From Bacillota bacterium (lineage in GTDB: Bacteria; Vulcanimicrobiota; JAJTBE01): a stretch of 36,651 nucleotides of DNA. The position numbers were made by a program, and so were the translations under genes. The stretch spans positions 1 to 36,651 of the forward strand of contig JAJTBE010000106.1 in the NCBI GenBank assembly GCA_021287065.1, given 5' to 3'. Each line of letters starts with the position of its first letter. Position 1 is the first letter of the stretch. Of the stretch, positions 7,785 to 16,467 are shown in pieces. The notes under the pieces are model-generated. The model searched no databases, was not told the DNA's origin, and saw only the letters and a program-made list of their open reading frames with translations.

Positions 7785-10412
7785 TCAGGATACAGTAACC
7801 CTGTTAACCTCCGATTTTGTGATGATTCCTGAAGCTGCTTTAACAAGGGCATCATGGACAAGCAGTTTCATTCCATTGTCGATTGCAAGTTTTTTGATTT
7901 CGGAAGCATTAGCTCCTGAGGAGATTAACTCTCCCAATTCCGATGTAACAGTGAGGATTTCGTATATTGCCACTCTGCCTTTGTAGCCATAGTTATGACA
8001 GATATCGCATCCCCTTCCTTCATAAAGCGAATTTACCGGGACGCCAAAACGGTTGAATCTGTCAATATCCGTTTTGGTGACAGGTATTTCGTATTTACAG
8101 TTAGGGCAGATTTTTCTTACAAGACGTTGTGCAATTCCTCCCACCAGAACTGAGCCTACCAGATATGGTTCTATCCCCATATCCTTGAGTCTGGTTACAA
8201 TACCAACTGCATCATTGGTGTGAATAGTGGAAAGAAGCAGATGCCCCGTAAGTGCTGCCTGAACGGATATTGCTGCTGTTTCCCGGTCCCGGATTTCCCC
8301 TACGAGAATCACATCGGGATCCTGACGCAGAAATTCCCTTAAAACCTTGGCAAATGTAACTTTCTTGTCCTGCTCTTTGGGGGAGAGGTTTACCTGAACC
8401 TGGCTTATCCCCGGCATCTCATATTCTATGGGATCTTCGACGGTCAGAAGTTTTCTGTCCGGTCTGCTTATTTCCTTCAGGCTTGCATATAGAGTGGTGC
8501 TTTTACCCGAGCCTGTGGGACCGCTGACAAGAATCATGCCGTAAGGTCTTGTCAGAAGCTCCTGATAGGTATCCATTGTATCTTTTGTGAAGCCTAAGTC
8601 TTTGAGGGAGTAGTTGAATGCGCCTTTGTTGAGGATTCGCATAACAATGTTTTCGCCATGGGGGACAGGAATTATGCTGACTCGCATATCAAATTCCTTG
8701 TCGCCGATTTTTACGGAAATTCTGCCGCCCTGACAGTCTTTTTCCTGTGCAATATCAACTTTGGCAAGGATTTTCAGCCTTTTTATAATGGTTTTTGCCA
8801 GTTCGGGACCGTATTCGTTCATTGTGTGTAGAACACCGTCGATACGGTATCTCAGAACGGTATTATCTTCAAAGGATTCGAGATGGATGTCGCTGGCGCC
8901 CATGGAGATCGCTTCTTTGATAACTCTGTTTGCAAGTTCGATGGAAGGTCCCTCAAGGGCTTCCTTTTCAAACATGGCAATCTGGCTCTGGTCCTGCTTC
9001 ACTTCCATAGCTATGCCGGAGAAACGTTTTTTTTCAAGGAATTCCTGCCAGCCTATCTGCTCCACTCCCGGAGGCGTTTCGTAGGCATACTCAATGGCGA
9101 GATCGATTAATTCAGGATCCCCTTTGAAAATCAGAGGTTTCAGCTGTCCTTTGAACAGATATGAAATATCATCATAAATTATGGTTTTGCTTGGATCTTT
9201 TGCAACAACAGTCAATTCATCAAACTGGTTTTTGTCAACGGCAATCGCTTCGATAGCCCTTGAAATCCTTTCCGGCAGAATACGGCAGATTGTTGCATTA
9301 AGTTTGGCGCTTTTCAGATCAAACTGAGGATATTTGGCAAGAAAAGCAGTGTTGGCGTTACTTGTTTCCGGTGCAGCTCTGACTGCTTCCTTTGTTGATT
9401 TTGGTATGACTTTTTCAAAAAGATCGCCAAGATTTATCGGTCTTGTGAGAATTTCCTCAAAAGTTACGGATTTGGCTTTTTGGGGCTGTTTTTCTTCTCC
9501 TTCGGTTTTAGTATCCTGGGATTCTGCAACCGGTTTTGAAAAATCTCCCTGAGTTTCATCTTTCTCAGCAGCGTCGGATTTTTCCGCAATTATGCTGCCC
9601 TTAAAGTCTTCCTTGAAATCCTGAACGAGCTGATAGCGATCTGTCACATCGCAGCTCATAGCTTTTATTACCTGCTCTGCAAATGCATGGTCCACAAGGT
9701 TGTTCAGGTCCTCGGGTTTTTCCGATGTGCTCATCATCAGTCTGTCAAGGCTTTTCTCCGGTTCCTGTCCGGTGCACAGAAGATACATAACAGCGCCAAG
9801 TGAATAAATATCATCGGCGGGAGTGGGGGGGAGGCCCTGAAGCTGCTGGGGTGAACAGTATCTTGCGGAACCCATCATCCTGAAATTTGTGCGGCCCGGT
9901 GCGCCGAGGCCTATTGTCATAAATCCGAATTCACAGAGTTTTACATTTCCATCGCTTGAAATAATAATGCTCTGGGGGTGAATGCCGCCGCATACGAGTG
10001 GTGGATTCTGAACCTGAAGATGTTCTACTGCATCGAGAAGGTTTGAGACGATCCATTTCAGGGATGTATCGGTTTTCTTTACCTGATTGTCCATAAACAT
10101 CGAGAAAAGTGTACTGCCGTCGAAGTCTTCGAATACAATATACGGTTCTTCCCCTTCCCTGAATACATCAATAACCTTAGGCAGGCTGTTGGCATCAATG
10201 GATTTCAGGATATTACCTTCAATCATCATCTGGCTTTTTGCGTCTTTAATTTTTCTGGGATCTTCAAAAGGAAGCGTTTCAGCCATTGCCCTGATGATAA
10301 CATTGGTTTCAGTCTGGAAATCATAAGCCCGGTAAAGTGTGGTGAACCTGCACTTCAGAAATTCCTGTCTCAGTTCGTATCTTTTATTGATAAGTAATGG
10401 AAGAGTGATCAT
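7785..10412 (-). CDS. pseudokinase fused to type IV pilus/type II secretion ATPase (PilB/GspE)
   Basis: 875 residues with a good ribosome binding site (CAGGAG) before ATG 10412. Residues 1-270 have a protein-kinase fold: alphaC Glu65, activation-segment-like SARYCSPQQL (182-191) and ADDIYSLGAVMYLL (200-212). Three catalytic elements are lost: the ATP-binding Lys is Arg41, the HRD loop reads GGIHPQSI (142-149), and DFG is EFG (161-163), with no glycine loop. After a charged linker (270-350) comes a GspE N-terminal-like domain (about 350-450) and then the secretion ATPase: Walker A GPTGSGKST (631-639), Asp box, Walker B ILVGEIRD (702-709), His box (723-732) and zinc Cys769/772/802/805. The ATPase half has every key motif and should power pilus or pseudopilus extension with the GspF-like protein encoded upstream. 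The degenerate domain probably senses or docks. Confidence 0.92.
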   Translation of the reverse strand: MITLPLLINKRYELRQEFLKCRFTTLYRAYDFQTETNVIIRAMAETLPFEDPRKIKDAKSQMMIEGNILKSIDANSLPKVIDVFREGEEPYIVFEDFDGSTLFSMFMDNQVKKTDTSLKWIVSNLLDAVEHLQVQNPPLVCGGIHPQSIIISSDGNVKLCEFGFMTIGLGAPGRTNFRMMGSARYCSPQQLQGLPPTPADDIYSLGAVMYLLCTGQEPEKSLDRLMMSTSEKPEDLNNLVDHAFAEQVIKAMSCDVTDRYQLVQDFKEDFKGSIIAEKSDAAEKDETQGDFSKPVAESQDTKTEGEEKQPQKAKSVTFEEILTRPINLGDLFEKVIPKSTKEAVRAAPETSNANTAFLAKYPQFDLKSAKLNATICRILPERISRAIEAIAVDKNQFDELTVVAKDPSKTIIYDDISYLFKGQLKPLIFKGDPELIDLAIEYAYETPPGVEQIGWQEFLEKKRFSGIAMEVKQDQSQIAMFEKEALEGPSIELANRVIKEAISMGASDIHLESFEDNTVLRYRIDGVLHTMNEYGPELAKTIIKRLKILAKVDIAQEKDCQGGRISVKIGDKEFDMRVSIIPVPHGENIVMRILNKGAFNYSLKDLGFTKDTMDTYQELLTRPYGMILVSGPTGSGKSTTLYASLKEISRPDRKLLTVEDPIEYEMPGISQVQVNLSPKEQDKKVTFAKVLREFLRQDPDVILVGEIRDRETAAISVQAALTGHLLLSTIHTNDAVGIVTRLKDMGIEPYLVGSVLVGGIAQRLVRKICPNCKYEIPVTKTDIDRFNRFGVPVNSLYEGRGCDICHNYGYKGRVAIYEILTVTSELGELISSGANASEIKKLAIDNGMKLLVHDALVKAASGIITKSEVNRVTVS

Positions 10413-10428
10413 CAGTCAAACTCCTGCT

Positions 10429-11715
10429 TTATTTTTGAATTTGTGTTGCCAGTGAGAGAATGGGGACGAGGATTCCATAAATGAATACGCCTACGATGAG
10501 ACCTACGAGAATCATCATTGCAGGCTCCATCATTGATGTAAGGGCGGTTACTGCGGTATCAACCTCTTCGTCGAGATAAATTGAAGCTTTTTCCATCATC
10601 TCCGAAATTGATCCTGATTCTTCACCGACGCCTATCATCTGTACTACCATTTCAGGAAATATCTGTTCCTTTTCGAATGATGAAACAAGGGACTGCCCTT
10701 CACGGACTTTGTTGTAGATTCTGTAGATAGCTTCTCTTACTATAATGTTGCCAGAACCTTTGCCGAGCATCTCAAGGGCTTCCAGAACTGAAACACCGCT
10801 GCTTGTAAGATAGCTGAAGCTTCTGCTGAACCGGGACATTTCGGACTGAATGATAAGATTGCTGAATGCGGGAATTCTTAGAATTATCCCGTCAGTAAAT
10901 TTTCTGAAAGAGTATATTTTTAAGCCTTGCTTGAAAGCTATGCCTGCGAGGATAATAACAATCGCTGCTGCAGCTATTCCCAGAGGATTCGTCAGAATTT
11001 TACTCATTTTGATAAGAAATGCAGTCAGCGGATACTGATGTTCGATATCCACACCAACACTCTGGAATATGGGAATGAAATTCGGCAGAAATACTGCGAT
11101 AAGAACATATGATAAAATAGCGCTGAACGCGAGAATAAACAGAGGATAAGCAGTGGCTGAACGAAGCTTGCGAAGGATCGCCATATTCTTCTCAATGATG
11201 GTTGCAAGCCTTTCGAAAATGGTGGGCAGACTGCCGCTGGCTTCACCCACTGTAACCATGCTTAAATACATATCATCAAAGACATCTTTGTGTTTGCTCA
11301 TAGCATCATGAATGCTGGAGCCTTTTTGAAGATCTTCCCCAAGCTGGTAAAGAACCTGTTTGAGTCTCTGGTTTTTGGTCTGCTTGTACAGGACGCTTAT
11401 AATCTTATCGATGGTAAGCCCTGCGTTGAGCATGGTTGTAAACTGTCTGGTGAAAAATGCTCTTGCTTCCTCAGGGATTCCTCCCTTTGTGAAGATTTTG
11501 GCGAATGCGCCTTTTTTGTCTTCCTTTTCAGCTCTTTCTTTTTTCTTCTGCTTAATCTGTTCTCCGAGCTGCTGATCGGTTATCTCCCTGATATCAATGG
11601 GGGACAGTTCTTCTTTTCTGAGCTGATCGAGGAGCTTTTCCCTGCTCGCTGCTGAAACCTGTCCCTCTGTTATCTTACCTTTTTTATTTTTTGCCTTATA
11701 TGCAAAGATAGGCAT
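10429..11715 (-). CDS. type IV pilus/type II secretion inner-membrane platform protein (PilC/GspF)
   Basis: 428 residues. MPIFAYKAKNKKGKITEGQV is the typical GspF/PilC opening. Two T2SSF domains follow: the first about residues 85-210 (FTRQFTTMLNAGL, VTVGEASGSL), the second about 290-410 (SRFSRSFSYLTSSGV, IGVGEESGS). Hydrophobic spans lie at about 190-225, 245-270 and at the C-terminus. The start at 11715 is chosen because AAGGAG lies 8 bases upstream and it matches the family N-terminus; the frame stays open 24 codons further up. It is the first gene of the operon, 16 bases before the pseudokinase-ATPase, whose rotation it would couple to pilin insertion. PilC versus GspF cannot be decided because no secretin or PilT is visible. 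Confidence 0.93.
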   Translation of the reverse strand: MPIFAYKAKNKKGKITEGQVSAASREKLLDQLRKEELSPIDIREITDQQLGEQIKQKKKERAEKEDKKGAFAKIFTKGGIPEEARAFFTRQFTTMLNAGLTIDKIISVLYKQTKNQRLKQVLYQLGEDLQKGSSIHDAMSKHKDVFDDMYLSMVTVGEASGSLPTIFERLATIIEKNMAILRKLRSATAYPLFILAFSAILSYVLIAVFLPNFIPIFQSVGVDIEHQYPLTAFLIKMSKILTNPLGIAAAAIVIILAGIAFKQGLKIYSFRKFTDGIILRIPAFSNLIIQSEMSRFSRSFSYLTSSGVSVLEALEMLGKGSGNIIVREAIYRIYNKVREGQSLVSSFEKEQIFPEMVVQMIGVGEESGSISEMMEKASIYLDEEVDTAVTALTSMMEPAMMILVGLIVGVFIYGILVPILSLATQIQK

Positions 11716-11744
11716 TCTGCACACTCCTTGCTTAAAATTAAAAG

Positions 11745-11773
11745 AAACCGGGTTTTTTCGAAAAAAGCGGTTT
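11745..11773 (-). other. hairpin in leader of the pilus operon
   Basis: AAACCG and CGGTTT enclose an inner TTTTTTCGAAAAAA dyad in the 150-base gap between tonB and the gspF-like gene. On the minus strand it is followed by TCTTTT. It could be a weak terminator for tonB or a leader hairpin. I see no convincing promoter for the pilus operon in this gap, so read-through from tonB is possible. Confidence 0.3.
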
Positions 11774-11865
11774 ACTGGCATTGGCAAATTCGCCGTACCG
11801 GATTTTTATCCTTTTATGATAATTTTATGATGAATGCTTGTTTCCACTGGTTTTATTGAATTTTT

Positions 11866-12978
11866 TTAATCTTCGAGGTTAAAGTTTATTACAAATCTTT
11901 TTCTTGAAGATGAAGGCTTGCCGTTTTTAGTCGCCGGTCTGAAAGATGTGCTTCTTATGGCTGAAGTAACAGCATTGTCAAGGGATGGATATCCGCTTGA
12001 GGATGTAATTGAAATATTGCCTGCTCTCCCTGACGTGGTGATTTCAACTTCAACCACAACTGTGCCGGCTTCTCCCCGTTCCTTTGCCTCTTCGGGGTAG
12101 GGCGGATCGATGGAGCCGCCTGCCTCAATATAAACATCTGGTGCATTCTTTCCGTTTGGCAAATCCCCGGAATTTCCGCTGTTGTGATTGTTTCCATTGG
12201 CAGCTCCGCTGCCTGCGCCATTTTCGTTCCCATTGTTTTTGCCTGGGTGGTTTGAACTTCCTGAACCGGAGGATTTTTCGCCGCTGCCGGCTTGGGTGGA
12301 GCCGTTGCCTGAATTGCCATTATGTTTATTTGAATTTTCAGATGGAATTACGCCTGAACCGGAACCAGAATTTCCTGAAGCATGTTCTGAGCCTGTTTCT
12401 TTTTTTGCATCCGGTATTTTGGGGAATTCGATATTTTCTGCTGTTTTTACCGGTGTTGCCGGTTTAGGAGTATGAATTTCTGAGGCTGGTTTTTCAGATA
12501 CCGGGTTAGTGTGTAGTTTAGTTTCGGAAGCTGAAGTTTCGCTTTGGCTATGGTTTATGGGTTCTGATTTCTCAATAGCGCCTCCTGGCGGCGGTTGAAA
12601 ACTTCCTGAAGATGGAGTATTTTCTGTTTTATGAGCTGCGCCTGATGGTTGAGCCGAAGATGAATGCCGGAAGCTTTTCCGCCCGGAAGCGGATGGTCTG
12701 GCTCCGGTTTTCCTTAGCAAGTTCTGTTTTGAAGGCATAATAAGTGTTGTCGTTTTTTTTATTTCCGGTTTCAGTTCTATTTTATGTGAAATCTCAGGAA
12801 TATCTTTTTTGAACCATTCTTCAGCATTATTTTCCTGTTTTTCAATGATGATGCTGGTTATGGTGTACTGTTCCTCCTTTTTTTCCGGAATTTTGTAGTC
12901 TGTCATGATTATGAAGATGAAAGGTAAAAAAAGGTGCAACAGGAAGGACAGAGCCAGAAACTCCGTTGTGTTTTTCAT
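11866..12978 (-). CDS. tonB: energy transducer TonB
   Basis: 370 residues: an N-terminal membrane anchor (about 6-26), a long spacer rich in Pro, Ser, Gly, Asn and Lys that would span the periplasm, and a C-terminal TonB domain. The TonB domain shows PPYPEEAKERGEAGTVVVEV, then SSSGYPSLDNAV and FRPATKNGKP. The start at 12978 has AGGAAGG about 6 bases upstream; the ATG 8 codons earlier does not. The spacer has an unusual Gly/Ser/Asn-rich stretch in addition to the usual Pro/Lys. It lies 62 bases after the BtuB-like gene and is probably co-transcribed under the riboswitch, so it is likely the dedicated energiser for B12 uptake. ExbB and ExbD genes are not in the window. Confidence 0.92.
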   Translation of the reverse strand: MKNTTEFLALSFLLHLFLPFIFIIMTDYKIPEKKEEQYTITSIIIEKQENNAEEWFKKDIPEISHKIELKPEIKKTTTLIMPSKQNLLRKTGARPSASGRKSFRHSSSAQPSGAAHKTENTPSSGSFQPPPGGAIEKSEPINHSQSETSASETKLHTNPVSEKPASEIHTPKPATPVKTAENIEFPKIPDAKKETGSEHASGNSGSGSGVIPSENSNKHNGNSGNGSTQAGSGEKSSGSGSSNHPGKNNGNENGAGSGAANGNNHNSGNSGDLPNGKNAPDVYIEAGGSIDPPYPEEAKERGEAGTVVVEVEITTSGRAGNISITSSSGYPSLDNAVTSAIRSTSFRPATKNGKPSSSRKRFVINFNLED

Positions 12979-13040
12979 TTTGCCCTTCCTGTGCATTTGC
13001 ATTGGTTTAAAAAAACCTTTCGAGGTGGTATATGGATAAA

Positions 13041-14978
13041 TCAGAAGTTAATTCTGATTCCGCCGCTTAATGATGCGCCGGGGTATGAATAACCCCAGAC
13101 GGTTTCGTATTTTTCGTTGAAAATGTTGTCGCCGCGGACATAAGCTTCGAGGTTTTTATTGATTCTGTATGAAGCTGCCGCGTTGAAAACCGTGTACCCG
13201 GGAAGTGTAACTCTGGTGGATGGAACTGTTGAAAAGTCCATATCCTTGCGTTCGCCTGTTGAAACCATCTCAGCAAAAACCGAGCCTTTTTCCTTAGGCA
13301 GTTCGTATTTGCAGTTGAGGGCGAATTTGTTTGAAGGTCTTCGCAGCAGTTCGAGGCCTGTTCTGTCATCTCTGGTTTTCATCCATGTGTAGGAAGCACC
13401 GGCTGTTACTCTGGGGTGAAGCTTTGTTTTTCCCGCTATTTCAAGCCCGTATGTTGAAGCTTTGCTGATGTTGTAATATGTGCTGGTTGCCAGATCATAA
13501 TCAATAAGTTCATCAAACTTATTATTGAACCAGACAAAGCTCAGATTGTGCTTTTTGTCTTTTGAGAGGTATTCAACGCCTGCATCCCAGCTTTTGCTTA
13601 ATTCCGGTTTAAGGTTGGGATTGCCGTATGATGAATAGAGCTGAAACAGGGTGGGGGCTTTGAAACCTGTGCCGTATGAGCCTTTTACGAAAAAGGATTC
13701 GCTGATGTGGTAATTTGCAGTAGCCCGCCATGTTGTTCTGCTTCCGGCAATGCTGTGTGAATCATTCCTGAAACCTGCTGAAACAAAGAGTTTTTTGCAG
13801 ACATCAAAATTATCCTGAACATAGAATGAATTCATAGTGGCTGACTGCTCTGGGCTGATGAATGGTGTGAAGGTTGTCGAATCATAGTCGGTAAAGAAAG
13901 CTTTTTCCGTTTCATTGACATAACCGGCAAGAATTTTATGATTTCCTGCGGTTATAGTATTCTGAACGGTAAGGTTCTGTGTAGTACCTTTGTATCTCTC
14001 ATCAAATCCCGGAGGATTCCAGGGGTTGCCGTAAACTGTTCTGTCTGTAACAGCGTTTGAATAGTTGACGGAAAGATCCCATTTTTTCAGAATCAGTGCA
14101 TAGGAAATGCCGCCGCTGAAAACATCCCGTTTTGTTTTTGTCCAGTATCCCGCTGCGTCTGCCATGGGGCCTCCGCCTGAATCGAGATCTGAAGCCTGGT
14201 TGTCGTTTCTGTAGCCGATGTTGAATTTAAGCCTTTCGGTGGGTTCGTATTTTATGTTTCCATAGATTTCGGTATTTCTGTAAGGATCAGGCTCCGAATT
14301 GCCGTATTTTGGCGAAGCTGCTGATAAAACCCCTGAGCCTGTTCCGGCAACTCCTGCTGAAAAGCCGATGTTTGGCATGTTTCCGGTAACGCTGAGATTG
14401 TATCTGTTTGATTCGTATCCGCCGGTTTCTCCGCCAAGCTGGGTTTTAACCTCCTGTTTGTTTGAAGGTTTCCCGCTTCTTGTGATGATGTTTATAACTC
14501 CGCCCATGGCGTTTGAACCGTAAACGGTGCTCTGAGCGCCTCTGAGAACTTCTATTCTCTCCACATTGTCCGCCGGAAGTGATGAAAAATCAAATCCTCT
14601 GCCCGGGCTTGCGGGATCGTTTACAGGTATGCCGTCTATAAGAACGAGGGTCTGCTCCGACTGTGCTCCTCTGATGGATACTGTTGTAAGTTGGCCTGCA
14701 GGTCCGTTGGAGTTGATAAAAACTCCGGGGACTTCCGTAAGATAATCCTTAACAAGAGGTTTTTTCTCTGTTTCTATCTGTTTTCTTGTGATGACCGTAA
14801 CTGAGCTGCCGGTCTGCTCCTGGGGTGTTTTTACCTTGTTTGCTGTGATGTTGATTTCTTCTGTGGGAATTTTTTCTTCCTGTGTTTTTGTTTCCTGTGC
14901 AAATGAAGTTGTAATCCCCGTTGTCGTGATGATTACCGTGAATATAATAATGGCAATCAGACGGAATAAGTTATTCAT
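13041..14978 (-). CDS. btuB: TonB-dependent vitamin B12 receptor, BtuB-like
   Basis: 645 residues. The signal peptide ends at about SFAQE. The TonB box is EEINITA, followed by a plug domain with VSIRGAQSEQTLVLIDGIPV and ERIEVLRGAQSTVYGSNAMG, then a 22-strand-type barrel ending in Phe (GGIRINF), as outer-membrane barrels do. The start at 14978 follows AAGGAGG; an earlier in-frame ATG at 15047 would begin inside the terminator hairpin. The cobalamin riboswitch directly upstream makes corrinoid uptake the best-supported substrate. Length and plug match BtuB. It captures B12 at the outer membrane and passes it inward with energy from TonB. No BtuFCD transporter lies nearby. Confidence 0.93.
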   Translation of the reverse strand: MNNLFRLIAIIIFTVIITTTGITTSFAQETKTQEEKIPTEEINITANKVKTPQEQTGSSVTVITRKQIETEKKPLVKDYLTEVPGVFINSNGPAGQLTTVSIRGAQSEQTLVLIDGIPVNDPASPGRGFDFSSLPADNVERIEVLRGAQSTVYGSNAMGGVINIITRSGKPSNKQEVKTQLGGETGGYESNRYNLSVTGNMPNIGFSAGVAGTGSGVLSAASPKYGNSEPDPYRNTEIYGNIKYEPTERLKFNIGYRNDNQASDLDSGGGPMADAAGYWTKTKRDVFSGGISYALILKKWDLSVNYSNAVTDRTVYGNPWNPPGFDERYKGTTQNLTVQNTITAGNHKILAGYVNETEKAFFTDYDSTTFTPFISPEQSATMNSFYVQDNFDVCKKLFVSAGFRNDSHSIAGSRTTWRATANYHISESFFVKGSYGTGFKAPTLFQLYSSYGNPNLKPELSKSWDAGVEYLSKDKKHNLSFVWFNNKFDELIDYDLATSTYYNISKASTYGLEIAGKTKLHPRVTAGASYTWMKTRDDRTGLELLRRPSNKFALNCKYELPKEKGSVFAEMVSTGERKDMDFSTVPSTRVTLPGYTVFNAAASYRINKNLEAYVRGDNIFNEKYETVWGYSYPGASLSGGIRINF

Positions 14979-15008
14979 ATCTTCCTCCTTTGTTGCCGAA
15001 AGGCCCGG

Positions 15009-15066
15009 AAAAAAACAATTTCCTGCAAACCTTCGGGGAGGAAGCAACCGAAAGGTTTACAGGAAA
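15009..15066 (-). terminator. btuB: intrinsic terminator, expression platform of the B12 riboswitch
   Basis: On the minus strand, TTTCCTGTAAACCTTTCGG pairs with CCGAAGGTTTGCAGGAAA (one G-U pair, one bulge) around an 11-base loop and is followed by TTGTTTTTTT. It sits between the riboswitch and the btuB start, 30 bases before the ATG. When B12 is bound it would stop transcription before btuB and tonB. The intervening bases (15067-15120) may hold the alternative antiterminator strand. Confidence 0.88.
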
Positions 15067-15120
15067 CCGCACAAGCTGCCCGAACACCTCTTTTCCCGAA
15101 GGTCTCGGAGCGAACTTTCC

Positions 15121-15262
15121 GTAAGGTTTTCTGACTTCCGTTTCATCCTACTTGCGCCCCTTCCCACGACATATATGCCGCAGTGGGTTTTTTGCGCTTT
15201 CGTCCGCGGTTACAGCGGCGGACCCGTCCCGGATTTTCACCGGGTTCCCTTTTACACCGGAA
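15121..15262 (-). promoter_or_regulatory. cobalamin riboswitch
   Basis: Read on the minus strand, the region holds the conserved core in order: GGTG, GGGAA, CCGGTGAAAATCCGGG, CCGCCGCTGTAA (the B12 box region), CCCACTG, GGGAAGG, and AAGTCAGAAAACC near the end. This is the classic adenosylcobalamin class. It precedes a BtuB-like receptor, the commonest target, and a strong terminator follows, so control is at transcription. Confidence 0.93.
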
Positions 15263-15296
15263 AATTCTCAATATTCAATTGTAAGATTTTCGATGT

Positions 15297-15325
15297 ATTA
15301 TCACAGAAAAGTCCCCATGTGTCAA
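15297..15325 (-). promoter_or_regulatory. sigma70-type promoter of the btuB-tonB unit
   Basis: On the minus strand, TTGACA (15320-15325) and GATAAT (15297-15302) are 17 bases apart, with TGT just before the -10. It lies about 35 bases upstream of the riboswitch core, the expected distance. Confidence 0.75.
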
Positions 15326-15373
15326 TACATGGAAAGTTATATTATGGTCGAGAAAACGATTTTTTATTACCTC

Positions 15374-15403
15374 TTTACATGATGGCGATTCTCATGGTAG
15401 AAT
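15374..15403 (+). promoter_or_regulatory. promoter of the small Gln-rich protein gene
   Basis: TTTACA (15374-15379) and TAGAAT (15398-15403) are 18 bases apart, leaving a leader of about 85 bases before the ATG at 15500. The leader contains a short GGGTTTAACCC dyad around 15440-15450. Confidence 0.55.
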
Positions 15404-15499
15404 AACCCAAAGGGATCTTTTTGAAATGAGTGGTTCTGGGGTTTAACCCAAAGCATTCTATTCCAGAAGATGAAATTTACTCAAGGAGGAGTTTTTCAC

Positions 15500-15736
15500 A
15501 TGACCGGAATGGCTAATGCCGCATCAGTAACCCAGATGATCCAGAGCGATTATCAGCAGGCACAGACTGTACAGACCGAAATTATGGCGGATAATCAGAA
15601 ACAGCAGATGAGAAGATGGCAGATTCAGCAGGATACACAGACCAAAATCTTCGAAATCCAGCAGGATGTTACCGTCAACAAAGCTAAGACCCAGGACAAG
15701 ATGTTCCAGAAATGGGATGAATACGTTCGCTCATAA
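15500..15736 (+). CDS. small Gln-rich helical protein of unknown function
   Basis: 78 residues, MTGMANAASVTQMIQSDYQQ onward. ATG 15500 has a near-perfect AGGAGG 8 bases upstream; the longer open frame from 15470 has no such site. There is no signal peptide, no Cys and no membrane span. The sequence is rich in Gln, Lys, Met and Asp (QQMRRWQIQQDTQTKIFEIQ), strongly helix-favouring and probably a coiled coil or amphipathic helix, ending in KMFQKWDEYVRS. The gene has its own promoter and a strong terminator, so it is expressed alone and perhaps at high level. I recognise no family. In size and helicity it recalls needle or export-chaperone proteins of secretion systems, but that is only a resemblance. 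Confidence 0.8.
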   Translation: MTGMANAASVTQMIQSDYQQAQTVQTEIMADNQKQQMRRWQIQQDTQTKIFEIQQDVTVNKAKTQDKMFQKWDEYVRS

Positions 15737-15756
15737 GTAAAAGGTTTTAAGGATTT

Positions 15757-15786
15757 AAAAAGGAGCTTCTCAGGAAGCTCCTTTTT
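15757..15786 (+). terminator. intrinsic terminator after the small protein gene
   Basis: AAAAAGGAGCTTC, loop TCAG, GAAGCTCCTTTTT: a 13-bp perfect stem with a T-run, 20 bases after the stop. The core AAAAGGAGCTTC is shared with the minus-strand terminator at 18157-18190. Confidence 0.93.
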
Positions 15787-15811
15787 GCATATCTGATTTT
15801 TTTTGTGAGGT

Positions 15812-15993
15812 CAATGCTAATGCCCATGAATTAAGGTCCGGGGTTATCTGATCACTCAATAGAATGATAACATTTCACCTAATTCCCGGATAAAACTTTT
15901 TGAAAAAAGTCTCCCAACGCCCGCCCTGCGGGCAGGCTCCCGCCATCCCAAAACTTTTGAATTGGGGGACCGACCGGGGACCGGGGGGATTTG
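15812..15993 (+). repeat. dispersed repeat, copy A (shortened)
   Basis: Begins GCTAATGCCCATGAATTAAGG, has the AAAACTTTTTGAAAAAAGT dyad, then CCCAAAACTTTTGAATTGGGG and GACCGACCGGGGACCGG. It lacks the second half (GGAACCACGC to AATTC) found in copies B-D and carries a unique insert, GCCCGCCCTGCGGGCAGGC. No coding frame is supported. Confidence 0.8.
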
Positions 15994-16321
15994 GGCAATG
16001 CCACTAAATTAAGGCAAGGATTTGTCCGAACGCTCACGAGAATTATGTTCATTCGCCCAGCTCCCAGAGAAAACTTTTTGAAAAAAGTTTCCTCCGGACC
16101 TCCATCCCAAAACTTTTGAATTGGGGGACCGACCAGGGACCGGGGGGATTGGAGAATCGGGGATCCGGGGACAGTTACGGGGGATCAGGGACCATCAGAG
16201 GGAACCACGCTTTTTTGGAAAAGCGAGGTTGCCCTCCTAACCTCCCTCCTTGAAAAACAGGAGTATTCGAATTGGGAATTGGAGGGAATTTTACTAATTC
16301 AGCGGCATTAGGGCGGTGCCC
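15994..16321 (+). repeat. dispersed repeat, copy B (full)
   Basis: Module order: GGCAATGCC start, CGCTCACGAGAATTATG, the AAAACTTTTTGAAAAAAGTTT dyad, CTCCGGACCTCC, CCCAAAACTTTTGAATTGGGG, GACCGACC, GAATCGGGGATCCGGGG, GGAACCACGCTTTTTTGG, GCGAGGTTGCCCTCC, ACCTCCCTCCTTGAAAAACA, then GAATTTTACTAATTCAGCGG. It is the best reference copy. The open frames it contains are repeat-borne and not gene-like. Confidence 0.88.
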
Positions 16322-16467
16322 AATGTACAAGACCGCCAAACAACGGCTAACCGCCAGCAAATCCAATAACCACAAGCTTCGCCAGCGAATGTAGGAGGGG
16401 TTTGCAACCCCGACGCGGACCCGCAGGGTCCGTCTTTACTGCAAACCTGCTCCACCTTACAAACCCC
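16322..16467. other. non-coding spacer between repeat copies
   Basis: No gene is visible. It holds several GC-rich dyads such as GGGGTTTGCAACCCC (about 16398-16412) and GGACCCGCAGGGTCC (about 16423-16437), of the kind seen in scattered intergenic repeats. The GGGCGGTGCC-AATGT module at its start also occurs, on the other strand, at the right end of the window. Confidence 0.6.

Noticed and set aside
14788-15405. 205-residue plus-strand open frame across the btuB start
   Set aside because: It runs antisense through the btuB start, terminator, cobalamin riboswitch and promoter; it has no ribosome site and no recognisable product.
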